Assembly (NCBI GenBank): GCA_964493765.1
Contig: CAZBPK010000032.1
Span: forward strand, 1 to 56,279
Source of the DNA: CALLMJ01 sp964493765
GTDB taxonomy: Bacteria; Bacteroidota; Bacteroidia; J057; CALLMJ01
Length of the DNA: 56,279 bases
Reading direction: 5' to 3'
The translations under genes were made by a program, and so were the position numbers. The notes beneath the pieces are model-generated. The model had not been told where the DNA came from and searched no databases. It saw only the letters and a list, made by a program, of their open reading frames with translations. Below, one piece after another: positions 9,403 to 19,538 of this stretch; position 1 is the first letter of the stretch, and every line of letters starts with the position of its first letter.

Positions 9403-10983
9403 TTAACTTTTTTTATTTAATTCATGGACAATTTTTTCATAAGATTTGGGTTCTACAAATATAACATTTTCTCTTTCAACAAAAACCTTACCTGGTGGAA
9501 GCCCTTTTCCTTTTCTAACGTATTTTTTTTCTGTATAAATTACGGGAATAAAGGATTGATTTCTGTTTTTGGAGTAAAAACCGGCGAGTTCAGCCGCGTG
9601 AGTTAAAATAGACTTTGGAACTTGATGGTTTTTTTGAGTTTTAATTAAAACATGAGAACCTGAAACATCTTTAGCATGTAACCAAATATCGTTTTTATGG
9701 GAGAAATGTAAAGTAAGCTGGTCATTGGATTTTGCGTCTTTTCCTACCCAAATCTTATAATTATCAATGATAAACTCTCTGTAAGGTAGGCTCAATTCTT
9801 GTTTTTCTGAAGGCTTTAATAATAATTCGGGATAATTTTTTAACCATTTTTGTAAAGATTTTAAATCCTGAAGGGTCTCCAATTCTTTTTTGATTTGTTG
9901 CCATTTTTGTAATTGACTTTGATTTTCTTTGAATAAATCTTCTAGTTTTAATAATTCTTTTTTTCTTTTTTTGTGTTTTTGATAATACCATTCTGCGTTT
10001 TGTTGGAGCGTAAAATCAGGTTTTAAAACAATTTCAATAGGTTGATAATCATGATAAAAATCTGTAAATACCGCCCTATCTTGATTGGCTATGGGTAAAT
10101 GTAAATTTGCCATGATAATATTGCCTATTTCCTCATAACTTCTTGATTTTTCAATATTTTCTATAGATTTCTGATAAGAATTCACTTTATATTCATACTG
10201 CTTAATTCGGTTATGGATTTGCTTGTCAATTTCTGAATAATAAACCTTAAACTGATACTCGTTATAGTAAAATTTAACAAAAGTACTCAGAGCCTCCTTT
10301 ACATCTTGAAAAGCCCAAGTTTGTTCTTGTTTGATTAAAGAAAAATGTAAAGGATTTTTAGAGACATAAAACTGAGGAAACAAGTATATTTCATAAAGTT
10401 GTATGGCAACTTCTATTGCAGAAGTATTCAAATTTTGGGCATTCAGTATAAAATTTTTGAAAGATTTATCCCAGTAAGGCAAACTCAATAGGTCTTCAAA
10501 ACTCAAAGAATCGTTATTCAAAAAATCTAAAAATTGCTGAAAAGCAGGGTTAGGCTTCAGCAAAAAATACTCATCTTCTTCTAAAGAATGCCTAAAAATA
10601 TCCTCCACTTGGTTATAGTAATAATGTATAACATTGGATAATTTACCGAAAAGTTTCAATACTATCTGATGCTGTTTTTCTAAATGAATAATTATGACGC
10701 GTTCACCTTCTAGAATACTCACTTCTAATACGTTAAGACCTATTACCTCCTCAAATAGAGTGGCAGTATTTCGCCGAGCTTTAGAAAAACTATGCGTTAG
10801 ATAATAAAAAGGAAATGGCGAAGTACAATTGATTATCAAGTATTTACTATTTTCTTGCTTAAAAAAATGAAAAATAATTTCGTCTTTATTTTGAGAAAAA
10901 CAATCTTGAAGTTCCCAGTTTTGGAGTTCTTGGTTTAAACATTGAGCAAAATGAAAAATAGTAAAATAATGAAAAATATGCAT
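9403..10983 (-). CDS. rqcH: NFACT-family ribosome quality-control protein (RqcH/Rqc2-like)
   Basis: The product (526 residues from the chosen start) has the NFACT layout: an N-terminal NFACT-N domain (LQDCFSQNKDEIIFHF), a central coiled-coil part (about 260-400) and a C-terminal NFACT-R domain (IWLHAKDVSGSHVLIK, then PGKVFVERENVIFVEP). Family members bind obstructed 50S subunits and tRNA-Ala and add alanine tails to stalled nascent chains. I chose the ATG at 10983 (MHIFHYFTIFHFAQ), because homologues start this way and the ATG ten codons upstream lies inside the terminator hairpin of the preceding gene. Confidence 0.88.
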   Translation of the reverse strand: MHIFHYFTIFHFAQCLNQELQNWELQDCFSQNKDEIIFHFFKQENSKYLIINCTSPFPFYYLTHSFSKARRNTATLFEEVIGLNVLEVSILEGERVIIIHLEKQHQIVLKLFGKLSNVIHYYYNQVEDIFRHSLEEDEYFLLKPNPAFQQFLDFLNNDSLSFEDLLSLPYWDKSFKNFILNAQNLNTSAIEVAIQLYEIYLFPQFYVSKNPLHFSLIKQEQTWAFQDVKEALSTFVKFYYNEYQFKVYYSEIDKQIHNRIKQYEYKVNSYQKSIENIEKSRSYEEIGNIIMANLHLPIANQDRAVFTDFYHDYQPIEIVLKPDFTLQQNAEWYYQKHKKRKKELLKLEDLFKENQSQLQKWQQIKKELETLQDLKSLQKWLKNYPELLLKPSEKQELSLPYREFIIDNYKIWVGKDAKSNDQLTLHFSHKNDIWLHAKDVSGSHVLIKTQKNHQVPKSILTHAAELAGFYSKNRNQSFIPVIYTEKKYVRKGKGLPPGKVFVERENVIFVEPKSYEKIVHELNKKS

Positions 10984-11008
10984 AAAAAAAGCCGCTAAAA
11001 TTAGCGGC
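10984..11008 (-). terminator. Rho-independent terminator of the beta-helix T9SS gene
   Basis: The perfect 8-bp stem GCCGCTAA/TTAGCGGC (10991-11008, two-base loop) is followed on the minus strand by seven T residues (10984-10990). The T tract directly abuts the ATG of the rqcH-like gene at 10983. Confidence 0.85.
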
Positions 11009-11029
11009 TTCAAATTTATAAAATAAAAT

Positions 11030-14000
11030 TTAATTTTTGACTAACTTCGTTCCTATGGACTTATCACCTACTTGAAGTTTCAAATAATAAACTCCTGAAG
11101 ATAAGCTGGTTAAGTTAATAGAAGTATTACCGTTCCATTCGTGAATATGTTGAGAATAAACGGTTCTACCGATGGCATCAGTGATAACGATATCGCAAGG
11201 AAGCTTATCTACACCTGCCAAAGAAACCTGTAAATTATCATTAAATGGATTAGGATAAACTAATAAAGAAAGTTCATTAGCAGGGTCAATGACTACAGTT
11301 CTTATTTCAGAATATTTATAAGAGCCATCTAAATCAACCATTTTCAAACGATAGTAATTCACTCCAAGTTTTGGTTGATAATCCCAACCTAAATAATGGG
11401 GTTGTCCCGTTGCGTTTACGTTATCACCAATTTTATTAAAGGTAGCCAAATCATAAGATTTTTCTATTTCATAATGAGAAAGGTTGATTTCATTGGCTAC
11501 ATTCCAATCTAATCGGACGGAATTTTGATTGACTAAGGTAGCATTAAAGGTTAGTAACTCCACAGGAAGAGGCGTAGCTTCTCCAAGCGTCCAAGAAGAG
11601 AAGGCATTAATACCTGATAAATCTACATAATAAGAAGCCCCAGTTCCGCCTTGTAAAGTATAAGGTGCAATATTATAACCATTATGCCAAGGTGAAAAAT
11701 TATTGGCATTTCTAAATTGTTTTAAGTTAGCTGGTGTATGTATTGGCAATAGTTCTGAAGGGTCATATCTAAAGCGGAAGGTTGCATTTAAACCAGAGTT
11801 TGTAGTAGGCGAGATATTAAACACACGTAAAATAGAACGATATCCTGCAGGCAAGGTTTGCTCCCAGTGTCCTCTACGAATAGTAGTAGTTCCCATATTA
11901 ACAGCAGAAGTAATCTCGGCGCCAAAACCTGCAACATTTAAGCTGGTAGGAGCACCTATATTACGAGTAGTTTGTATCCACCCCGTATAACCTCTAATGG
12001 TGTTATTAACTGCCTCATTTAACGTTGCATTAGCATTAGCAAAAGTAATCACTCCACCATTGAGTACCCAATCCCCTTGATTAACATTAAAGGTTAAAGG
12101 CTGTACAGAGCCATCAGAGAAATAGAAATCCTTATATTGAGTAACGGAATCGGTGGTGGAAGGCAAATTTACTTGAATAAAACGGTCTATCAAAGGAAAT
12201 CCTCCATTGTTATTAGAACGGAAAGAAAGTGGTTTATTAAAGTTTATTATGCTTTCAAATTCCGTACCTGAAGGATAAGCAAATGTACCAAACTGTACGT
12301 TAACAGTATCATGATTAGCGGCGAAATCTATTCCATCCTGAATAGAACGGTTATCAATAGGAATGACAGGAGTATTACCACCCGATGCTTCATATTCATT
12401 ACAAACGAAATAGTTCCTTGGAACAACAAAAACCATAGGTCTTGGATAAGCAGCACCTGTTCCTCCTCTAATATCGTCCATTCTATGCGTAATGCGTTCT
12501 TCTACTCTGAAATAATCGAAAGTACCTCCTAATGGGAAGTTGTTTCCTCCCGTCATATCAATAGTATCTGCATTTGAACCTAGGTTCTGGGTTAAATTTA
12601 AGAATTGGCTAGTATTAGCAGTAAAAATATTGGGTAAATACCCTAAAGAAGTACCATTTAATAATAATCTATCATAATCAGTAAAAGGATCCGATTTTAA
12701 GACTCTAATGGCTGTACCACCTGCAGAACTAAACGAATTAAACGTATTTCCGTAAATTTCAGTTCCTGAACCAAAAACTATACCTCCAACAGAAATGTTG
12801 TCTATAAGAATATGAGAAAAAGCACTAGCAACTGGAGTAAATGTATTATTAGTAATGATTACATCTTGGCTTGCTTGTGATTTAATCCCATACGACCCAT
12901 TCCTTGTGGTAATATTATTAGAGTCAAAAATTACTCTACCATAATCAAGACACTCTTTTGCCACGCATTGAGACTCAGCAGTAGTAGTAATGTTCACAGT
13001 ATTACCTTTAACAAGCATAGTACCTTTATTAAAACCTGTATTTCTTACCGAAGAAATATCAATACCATACTCTAAATCTGTACCGAGAACTGAATTATTC
13101 AAGATTTCTATATTAGTGGAATAATAAAACCATATTGCCTGTTCCGCAAGGGAAAAGGGTGTAGTATTATTGATAGCATTATTACGAACATAAGAAGTAG
13201 AAAAAATATCACCCGAAACATTGCCGCCAATAGTTCTTCTAGAAAAGCCAGTAAAAATATTATTTCTAATATCAAAAGTAGATCTTTGTTCTGCTTGAAT
13301 ACTATAAATTTTGTTATTCGCATCTATAGGGTCATCAGGACAATCTTGATAACTTGGAACACTTGGAATGCCGAACATTCCAATATCATAAGTACCCTCA
13401 AAAGTGTTATTGTCCACGATGATACCTGTAACATTGGCTTTAATTGCTACACCTCTTCTAATAAGCGAAACATTATGGTTAATTTTTACATTGTATAAAT
13501 AACTGGAGTCAGAGAAAGTATCAAAATAAACGATAGCGGAATCATTTTGCTGGCTCAAGGCGCAAATAGGACTTGGGGCGGATAATCCTGCTGGAGCCTG
13601 AAAGATAGTATTAGTATTGCTCGCACCATGAATTTTAATTTTTTTCTTTAAAGCAAAAATTTCTGTGTAAGTTCCATTAGCTACCATGATTACCCCTCCA
13701 TTAGCCACTTTATTTACAGCCACTCGCATATCCCTAACCGCTGTTGCAGGTGTCAAACCGTTATTAGTATTATTTCCAGTTGTAGCAACATATATGGTTT
13801 CAGCTTTTACACAGTTCCAGTTGATTACTTGGGGATGAGAGCAAAAAGGATCCGTAGCAGGAGGCATGGTAACATTAGAAGGCAAATAATCCAAATTATG
13901 CATAGCACCCAAAGCTATCAAATTAAAAGTACTGAGATTCAAATTCGCCTCATTTAAATAAAAGTCTTGCACTGTTCCATTATTCAAAACTAAATGATTA

Positions 14001-16264
14001 GATAGTTGCCAATTCCCTTTCATTTTTGTTTTATAACTCACAACTACCGGCATAGCCCCTCCAATAGTAGCCAGAGGTGCAGTGGTAACAAAATGTGTAT
14101 AAATGGTAGAAGAAGTTAAAGCTGTTGAAGCGTTTGTATTGTTATTAATAACGTTGCCACTAATATAAACTAAACCCAGCCCAGCAGTTGTACTCACAGC
14201 CGTTAAAGTAGCATCTCCTGATAAAGTTATATGATTCAATTCCACTTTATTTCCTCCAGTTGTGTTAATCGATATTTTGGGAGAAAGAGCAGTGGTTGAT
14301 TGGCTTATAGTAGTAGTCCCATAAACCGTCATTGCAATAGGAGAATTGTTGGCTAAAAGTATTAAAGATGCCCCTGTATTAATCGTCAAATCTCCATTGA
14401 CTTTGATATAGGTTCTCCATGTATGCGCTGCAGTTCCCGAAAAAGTCAATTGATGAAATTCTAAATAACGATTTATAGAAAGTGAGGTCATCGGTGCAGT
14501 ATTCAAATGAATGATATTACTATTAGTAAAAATGATGTTTCCAGTGCTATAAGTAGTGCTATCTCTAAAAGTACCTACAACTCCAATATTAGTAGGTTGA
14601 AAAGTAATATCATTAGCCCCACGGTCTCCGACTAAACGTAAATAACCATAAGGTCTTAAAGGTCCATCGGTTGGCAATGCCTCTACAAGTTGAGCATTAT
14701 TAGAATAAAATATCTGAGTAGAAGAACCATTACAAGCTACGTATTTAAAATTTTGGTATTGATCAGTAAATTTGTATTGAGTAATTAGAATTTGTGTATT
14801 CGCACCGATACTCATATAAGAGTTCGTTCCTGTTGCTAGTAGAGTAACAGAAGGAAGCACATCTACCAAACCATTATTGGAAATATCTACTCTACCTCCC
14901 ACTTGAAGGGTACCACTACCATGCAATTCTAAAAGCCCAGTAGCAGTTGAGGAAGTTACTATCAAATTGCCTCTTACCGTTCTATTAGTTGTTAAAGTTA
15001 AATTTTTATTTAAAGCTACACCTGAAGAAGTTATTGTTAATCCTCCATAAGGAACTCCACCGGGCAAAGTTTCTTCTATAATTTGTGTACCATTAGCAAA
15101 ATAATTGACTATTCCCGAGTCAGCAACTCCAGTCCAAACAAAATTTTGATATTGATTAGTTAAAGGAGTAGGGTCCACATTAGTAACACGAATTTCTCCT
15201 GAATTCGCTATATTCATCGTTCCTCCCAAACCGTTGAGAACAGTAGTAGCACTAGGATGTATTTTTCCATTCGTACCGACATTAACAGTACCAAACATGT
15301 TAAAATTATAAGAGCCTAAAATCTCAAAAATACAATTCGCTGCTACGGAAAGTAAAGTTAAATTTCCACTCAAGGAATAATTATTCGTTAAAGTTAAAGT
15401 TTTAGTGTTTGTAGCGGCAGAACCTCCCAATTCTAAATGCCAATAAGGAATTTCATAAACAGTTTGATTTCCGTTTCTTGAGTAGCGAAAAGTGCTATTG
15501 ATTTGGTTCGTAATAGGGGTAGTCATGGTAATGCTTGCAAGATTATTGACAAAAAGATTATAATTATTCAACGTTCCTGAGGTAGAGAAAGAGCCACTAG
15601 TTAAAGTAATGGTGCCGTTATTATTCAAAGTTCCCGAAGCTGCATTTGTAAATGCTGCAGTAGCATTATTAAGGGTAAAAGTGGAAGTAGAACTTATGGT
15701 CCATGTACCGTTATTAGTCAAATTAGAAGTGGCACTCGCTGCATTTACAGCACCATTTGTAGTAACTGTTCCATTATTCACAAAAACTGCATTACAGGTT
15801 AAAGGTCCAATATTTAAAATTCCCGTTGCATTATTGGTATAACTTCCTGCCACTGTAAAAGCACCTGTAGTAGAACTATGAGTTCCGTTATTTTCAAACT
15901 GCCCATTAACTACTATAGGTCTAGCAGCAAAATTAACAGTGCCATTATTTAAAAAATCAGTACCTGTACCATCGGCAATAGTGATAGTAGGGGTACCAGA
16001 TACTGCAATAGAACCTGTAGAACTCACTATGACTTGGTCTAAGGTGATAGTTGCATTTATGGTCATAGCATGGTCCACGGTAATCACACCATTCGTTGAG
16101 TTGGGTGCAGCCCCAGCAGCTACCCAAGCAGAACCATTAAACATTTCCCAATTAGCTATAGTAGCCCAAGTACCACTCGCCTTGGTTCTATAATCTCCAG
16201 CAGTCTGTGATAATCCTATACTAAAATTTAAGAGCAAGCAATATATAAGTAAAATTCTTTTCAT
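11030..16264 (-). CDS. Giant secreted beta-helix protein with type A T9SS C-terminal sorting domain
   Basis: The product is 1744 residues from the chosen ATG at 16264, which begins a proper signal peptide (MKRILLIYCLLLNFSIGLSQ); the ATG at 16318 would add 18 residues before it. The first half is rich in Asn/Thr/Gly repeats of the 'NNGT...' kind typical of parallel beta-helix surface proteins. Around residue 850 begins a pectate-lyase/DUF1565-like right-handed beta-helix (TGNNTNNGLTPATAVRDM). The C-terminus has a fibronectin-like stretch (LPVELLTFNA) and a type A sorting domain (VYPNPFNDNL ... GVYYLKLQ.GDKS). It is probably displayed on the cell surface; substrate or ligand is unknown. Confidence 0.9.
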   Translation of the reverse strand: MKRILLIYCLLLNFSIGLSQTAGDYRTKASGTWATIANWEMFNGSAWVAAGAAPNSTNGVITVDHAMTINATITLDQVIVSSTGSIAVSGTPTITIADGTGTDFLNNGTVNFAARPIVVNGQFENNGTHSSTTGAFTVAGSYTNNATGILNIGPLTCNAVFVNNGTVTTNGAVNAASATSNLTNNGTWTISSTSTFTLNNATAAFTNAASGTLNNNGTITLTSGSFSTSGTLNNYNLFVNNLASITMTTPITNQINSTFRYSRNGNQTVYEIPYWHLELGGSAATNTKTLTLTNNYSLSGNLTLLSVAANCIFEILGSYNFNMFGTVNVGTNGKIHPSATTVLNGLGGTMNIANSGEIRVTNVDPTPLTNQYQNFVWTGVADSGIVNYFANGTQIIEETLPGGVPYGGLTITSSGVALNKNLTLTTNRTVRGNLIVTSSTATGLLELHGSGTLQVGGRVDISNNGLVDVLPSVTLLATGTNSYMSIGANTQILITQYKFTDQYQNFKYVACNGSSTQIFYSNNAQLVEALPTDGPLRPYGYLRLVGDRGANDITFQPTNIGVVGTFRDSTTYSTGNIIFTNSNIIHLNTAPMTSLSINRYLEFHQLTFSGTAAHTWRTYIKVNGDLTINTGASLILLANNSPIAMTVYGTTTISQSTTALSPKISINTTGGNKVELNHITLSGDATLTAVSTTAGLGLVYISGNVINNNTNASTALTSSTIYTHFVTTAPLATIGGAMPVVVSYKTKMKGNWQLSNHLVLNNGTVQDFYLNEANLNLSTFNLIALGAMHNLDYLPSNVTMPPATDPFCSHPQVINWNCVKAETIYVATTGNNTNNGLTPATAVRDMRVAVNKVANGGVIMVANGTYTEIFALKKKIKIHGASNTNTIFQAPAGLSAPSPICALSQQNDSAIVYFDTFSDSSYLYNVKINHNVSLIRRGVAIKANVTGIIVDNNTFEGTYDIGMFGIPSVPSYQDCPDDPIDANNKIYSIQAEQRSTFDIRNNIFTGFSRRTIGGNVSGDIFSTSYVRNNAINNTTPFSLAEQAIWFYYSTNIEILNNSVLGTDLEYGIDISSVRNTGFNKGTMLVKGNTVNITTTAESQCVAKECLDYGRVIFDSNNITTRNGSYGIKSQASQDVIITNNTFTPVASAFSHILIDNISVGGIVFGSGTEIYGNTFNSFSSAGGTAIRVLKSDPFTDYDRLLLNGTSLGYLPNIFTANTSQFLNLTQNLGSNADTIDMTGGNNFPLGGTFDYFRVEERITHRMDDIRGGTGAAYPRPMVFVVPRNYFVCNEYEASGGNTPVIPIDNRSIQDGIDFAANHDTVNVQFGTFAYPSGTEFESIINFNKPLSFRSNNNGGFPLIDRFIQVNLPSTTDSVTQYKDFYFSDGSVQPLTFNVNQGDWVLNGGVITFANANATLNEAVNNTIRGYTGWIQTTRNIGAPTSLNVAGFGAEITSAVNMGTTTIRRGHWEQTLPAGYRSILRVFNISPTTNSGLNATFRFRYDPSELLPIHTPANLKQFRNANNFSPWHNGYNIAPYTLQGGTGASYYVDLSGINAFSSWTLGEATPLPVELLTFNATLVNQNSVRLDWNVANEINLSHYEIEKSYDLATFNKIGDNVNATGQPHYLGWDYQPKLGVNYYRLKMVDLDGSYKYSEIRTVVIDPANELSLLVYPNPFNDNLQVSLAGVDKLPCDIVITDAIGRTVYSQHIHEWNGNTSINLTSLSSGVYYLKLQVGDKSIGTKLVKN

Positions 16265-16326
16265 TATTATTATTTTAATTGATTTGAATATACATGTTAA
16301 TGTTCTTTCATAACACAATATTTATA

Positions 16327-16364
16327 AAAAAGACCTAACTTACAATTCAGTATTGTAAGTTAGG
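16327..16364 (-). terminator. Strong rho-independent terminator of the 481-residue secreted protein gene
   Basis: The perfect 13-bp stem CCTAACTTACAAT/ATTGTAAGTTAGG (16334-16364, 5-base loop) is followed on the minus strand by TCTTTTTT. It lies 21 bases beyond the stop at 16385. Confidence 0.92.
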
Positions 16365-16384
16365 CCAATTCTATGAAAACTAGA

Positions 16385-17830
16385 TTATGGGCATGTGGTA
16401 CTAATTAACAATCCATTTTGGTAAACCATTTGGCAAGGGTTACCATTTGATCCAGTAACATTAACTGTACCAGAGAAACCAGAGAAAGGCTCCCATCTGT
16501 TCAACCCTTGATTCCATCTTAATAAAGAACCGTTGGCGATAATACCGGGCATAGCTACTAATTTTCCTTGAATTCTTGTTACTTGTGGATTAGGCATATT
16601 TCCTGTTAAATCGCCACCTGAAAAAGTTTCTACTGAAATTACTCCTGAATTGATATTGATACCTGTACCTTCAGTGTAGTTAGGAAGAGGAGCAGTAGAC
16701 AATTTCCCTGCATTATCAGTTACTACCATTCTATCACCATTACCACCTAAATCCGTGATAATAGCATCCCCAACGACATGAATTTTGGCAGTAGGTGCAG
16801 AAGTACCAAAACCCGTTCTCGTACCATAAGGAAACGCAGCAGGATCTACGGGAACAATAAATAAACCATTAATATCAGTAGTCTGGTAATCGTAACGAGT
16901 CAAAAATCTATAACCCCCAAAAAATCTTGCAGAAAATTGATCTTCGCGAGTAGATTGTAAGATAGAATTGGGCACCGTATTATTATTAGGACTATCCCCT
17001 ATTTGGAAGGAACCATCATGAATAGTAGAAACAAATTTACCTAGGGCAGTAGAACCTACACCAGTTGCCTCTGCTGTATTACCTACTACAAAAGAGAAAG
17101 TACCTGAGGCTTTCGTATTGTAACCTGCTGCAAAAGACAATAATCCTTGATTGTTATCATCCCAGTCATTACCAGACACAGTACCCATTCTAAAAGCCGC
17201 TTTATTATGGTTCCATAAAAATCTTGTACCTGCACCTGTAGGTAAGGTAGAAGCCGAAGGCGTTGAGCCTGGATTAACTGCAGGAGACTCTATCAAAAAA
17301 GAACCATTTTCTATATGTGTTTTAACAATAGGGGTAGATGTACCTATTCCTACAAAACCACTTGTAGTGATTCGTACATGCTCAGCGTTATTGGTTCTGA
17401 AAGCTAAATCCGCATTATCTGTTGTTCCTACAAAATTTAAAGCTGGATTGGTATTGGTATTACCTCTAAGCTTCCAACCAATAAAATCTGTGATTTCCCA
17501 TTGCTGAGTAGTATTATTCCACAATAACATTTGCTCAGGATTAGAACCATTTTGAATTCTAACCGGATTTCCACTAGTACCATCTCCCGTTATCGGACTA
17601 GAAGTGGTCACAGTAACAGATGGCGATACATTCGCATAACCAACAAGACCTACAGAAGGATCTGCAACCAGTACCCTAATATTAGGTGAGTTGGTCATAT
17701 CCACAAGAGTCCTAATTTTTAAATCTCCGCCAATATCTAATTTGGCAGTAGGAACAGCAATTCCTATACCCACTTGTGCTTTTAAAGCAACAGGTAAAAC
17801 TAAAACTAAAGCGATGAATATCTTTTTCAT
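16385..17830 (-). CDS. Secreted tail-fibre-like / YadA-head-like protein
   Basis: The 481-residue product has a signal peptide (MKKIFIALVLVLPVALKAQ). Two or more 'VGIG...PTAKLDI.G' segments (about residues 20, 155 and 345) are typical of phage tail-fibre/collar-like and Bacteroidota surface proteins. The middle part holds YadA-like left-handed roll motifs (AAGYNTKASGTFSFVVGNTAEATG then GSTALGKF, about 230-270) that would trimerise. The C-terminus (NGNPCQMVYQNGLLISTTCP) has no T9SS sorting domain and two cysteines that could form a disulfide. It lies between two T9SS cargo genes. It may be a structural or adhesive fibre; the role is unproven. Confidence 0.75.
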   Translation of the reverse strand: MKKIFIALVLVLPVALKAQVGIGIAVPTAKLDIGGDLKIRTLVDMTNSPNIRVLVADPSVGLVGYANVSPSVTVTTSSPITGDGTSGNPVRIQNGSNPEQMLLWNNTTQQWEITDFIGWKLRGNTNTNPALNFVGTTDNADLAFRTNNAEHVRITTSGFVGIGTSTPIVKTHIENGSFLIESPAVNPGSTPSASTLPTGAGTRFLWNHNKAAFRMGTVSGNDWDDNNQGLLSFAAGYNTKASGTFSFVVGNTAEATGVGSTALGKFVSTIHDGSFQIGDSPNNNTVPNSILQSTREDQFSARFFGGYRFLTRYDYQTTDINGLFIVPVDPAAFPYGTRTGFGTSAPTAKIHVVGDAIITDLGGNGDRMVVTDNAGKLSTAPLPNYTEGTGININSGVISVETFSGGDLTGNMPNPQVTRIQGKLVAMPGIIANGSLLRWNQGLNRWEPFSGFSGTVNVTGSNGNPCQMVYQNGLLISTTCP

Positions 17831-17865
17831 TTTTTTTGTATTTTCTATGGTTAAATAAACTATAA

Positions 17866-19347
17866 TTATCTTATAATCGTAACAGTACTTACAATGGTAT
17901 CTACCTTACCATCAGGTGTAGTAGCATCAATTCTATAAACATAAGCATCTTCCTGTACAGGATTACCATTTTTATCTGTGCAATCCCAAATAATAGGACT
18001 CGTAGTAGTTTCTATTTCTTTTACTACAACCCCCCATCTATCAAATATTACCATTCTCGCTACATCATATCCAATAAAAGGAACTCTGAAGTCGTCATTA
18101 ATACCGTCTCCATTAGGTGTACCCCCTGTTGGATCATAAATTCTTCTGATATTAGGAATCTCAATTTTGTAATAATCAGCGTCTTCACAACCTACTTCAT
18201 TCACTACTGTTAATTTAACTACATAAGTACCAGGTTTAACATAGGTATGCTGTACAGTTCTACCTGTTCCATTAGCAGAGCCATCACCAAAATCCCAAGT
18301 ATAAGTTTGACCTGTGTAGAAGCCTGCTTCAAAAAGGACACTAATTCCCACCAAAGGATTAGAGGGATTAACCGCTGTGATATTAGCATAAGCCGCCTCA
18401 TTAGCCATGGCAAAAGCATTTCTTCTAAAATCGTCCCATGCAAAAATATTCATATAAGATAAAATGCCTGGCGAATTTGCGGGAGTACTAGGAATTATTT
18501 GTCGCCAAATAGAACCATCCCATCTTGCCATAAATTGCTTTATAACATCAACATTGTTATCAAAAGCAAAGGAAACGTCAGCAGGATCAGTACCTTGTGT
18601 TCTAAAAATTTGATGATAAAAATCAGGGTTAACTATACAAATCGTATTATCTTTACTATCTCTATCATAATTCTCTGTCGTAGCATCTACATTAGCCATA
18701 CGAACACCATAAGTATGGGGATTAGTAGTATTCGGTCTAATGATAACAGGACGATACCTTGGAGAACCTTCTACAATATCTCCCATAGGGAAATAATAAT
18801 CATCATAACTATTCATTTCACGTGCTAAATAGCCACCATTTTGTGCACTCACAAAACCACTAAATGAATTTTCATTAAAATTCACTATTCTTGTGATAGC
18901 GTTCACATCTGTGCTTCTAACAGTAAACTTACTAGTACCCAAACGAAACTCTCTGTCATTTAAGTTTAACTGATTTTCATTAGCACAATCCGTATCCAAA
19001 AATTTTACACCTGTACCTGTAAGAGTTAAATTATTAAATACTGTACTACGGTTACCTAAAATTCTTTGGTTCGCACCATCTAAAACCAGATTTCCAGTAG
19101 GATTATTCCCTACAAAACCGATTGTGCCTGCATCATTTTTCCAGTTTCCTGAAATGTAAATAGTACCCTTGTTATCAAAAATACTATTTCCATAAATTTC
19201 TATTCCTCCTGCACCTCTGACCCAAACACTATCTCCTTGAGAGACAAAAAAGGTACCACCTAGGCTGGTTACCTCGTACTGTGCGTGTATACTCGCATAG
19301 GATAGAAACGTCAGAATTAACATTAAATAAATTCTATTATTTTTCAT
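17866..19347 (-). CDS. PKD-domain protein with type B (gliding-motility-associated) T9SS C-terminal domain
   Basis: The product is 493 residues from the ATG at 19347, which starts a signal peptide (MKNNRIYLMLILTFLSYASIHAQ); the ATG at 19368 would add seven unneeded residues. The N-terminal 300 residues contain beta-rich text (GGIEIYGNSIFDNKGTIYI) as in autotransporter-like T9SS proteins. One PKD domain follows (YTWDFGDGSANGTG, about 345-400). The end is a type B sorting domain (GGTPNGDGINDDFRVPF, VIFDRWGVVVKEI). It is likely exported and surface-attached. The gene is only 36 bases upstream of the fibre-like gene, so they may share a transcript. Confidence 0.88.
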   Translation of the reverse strand: MKNNRIYLMLILTFLSYASIHAQYEVTSLGGTFFVSQGDSVWVRGAGGIEIYGNSIFDNKGTIYISGNWKNDAGTIGFVGNNPTGNLVLDGANQRILGNRSTVFNNLTLTGTGVKFLDTDCANENQLNLNDREFRLGTSKFTVRSTDVNAITRIVNFNENSFSGFVSAQNGGYLAREMNSYDDYYFPMGDIVEGSPRYRPVIIRPNTTNPHTYGVRMANVDATTENYDRDSKDNTICIVNPDFYHQIFRTQGTDPADVSFAFDNNVDVIKQFMARWDGSIWRQIIPSTPANSPGILSYMNIFAWDDFRRNAFAMANEAAYANITAVNPSNPLVGISVLFEAGFYTGQTYTWDFGDGSANGTGRTVQHTYVKPGTYVVKLTVVNEVGCEDADYYKIEIPNIRRIYDPTGGTPNGDGINDDFRVPFIGYDVARMVIFDRWGVVVKEIETTTSPIIWDCTDKNGNPVQEDAYVYRIDATTPDGKVDTIVSTVTIIR

Positions 19348-19500
19348 GTTTAAATAATTACTTATCAATTAAAAACTCTTGCAAGTTAGTAATTTTTACG
19401 ATACAATTTTCATTTTGTTTCAAAAAATGTTCAAATTGTGAAAATTTTTATCTGAATGGTTATTTATCAAGTATTTCCAGTATTTATTTAAAAAAATTAT

Positions 19501-19533
19501 TTTGATGCTTTTTCATAAAAGTTTCTATATTTG
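19501..19533 (+). promoter_or_regulatory. Complete Bacteroidota promoter (TTTG - 21 bp - TATATTTG)
   Basis: A TTTG -33 box (19501-19504) and a TATATTTG -7 box (19526-19533) are separated by 21 bases. The ATG of the isoaspartyl peptidase follows 5 bases later, so the mRNA is probably leaderless or nearly so. Confidence 0.75.
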
Positions 19534-19538
19534 CAAAT

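Noticed and set aside
12311..19505. Plus-strand open frames opposite the T9SS genes
   Set aside because: They lie wholly within clear minus-strand genes and show no family signature.
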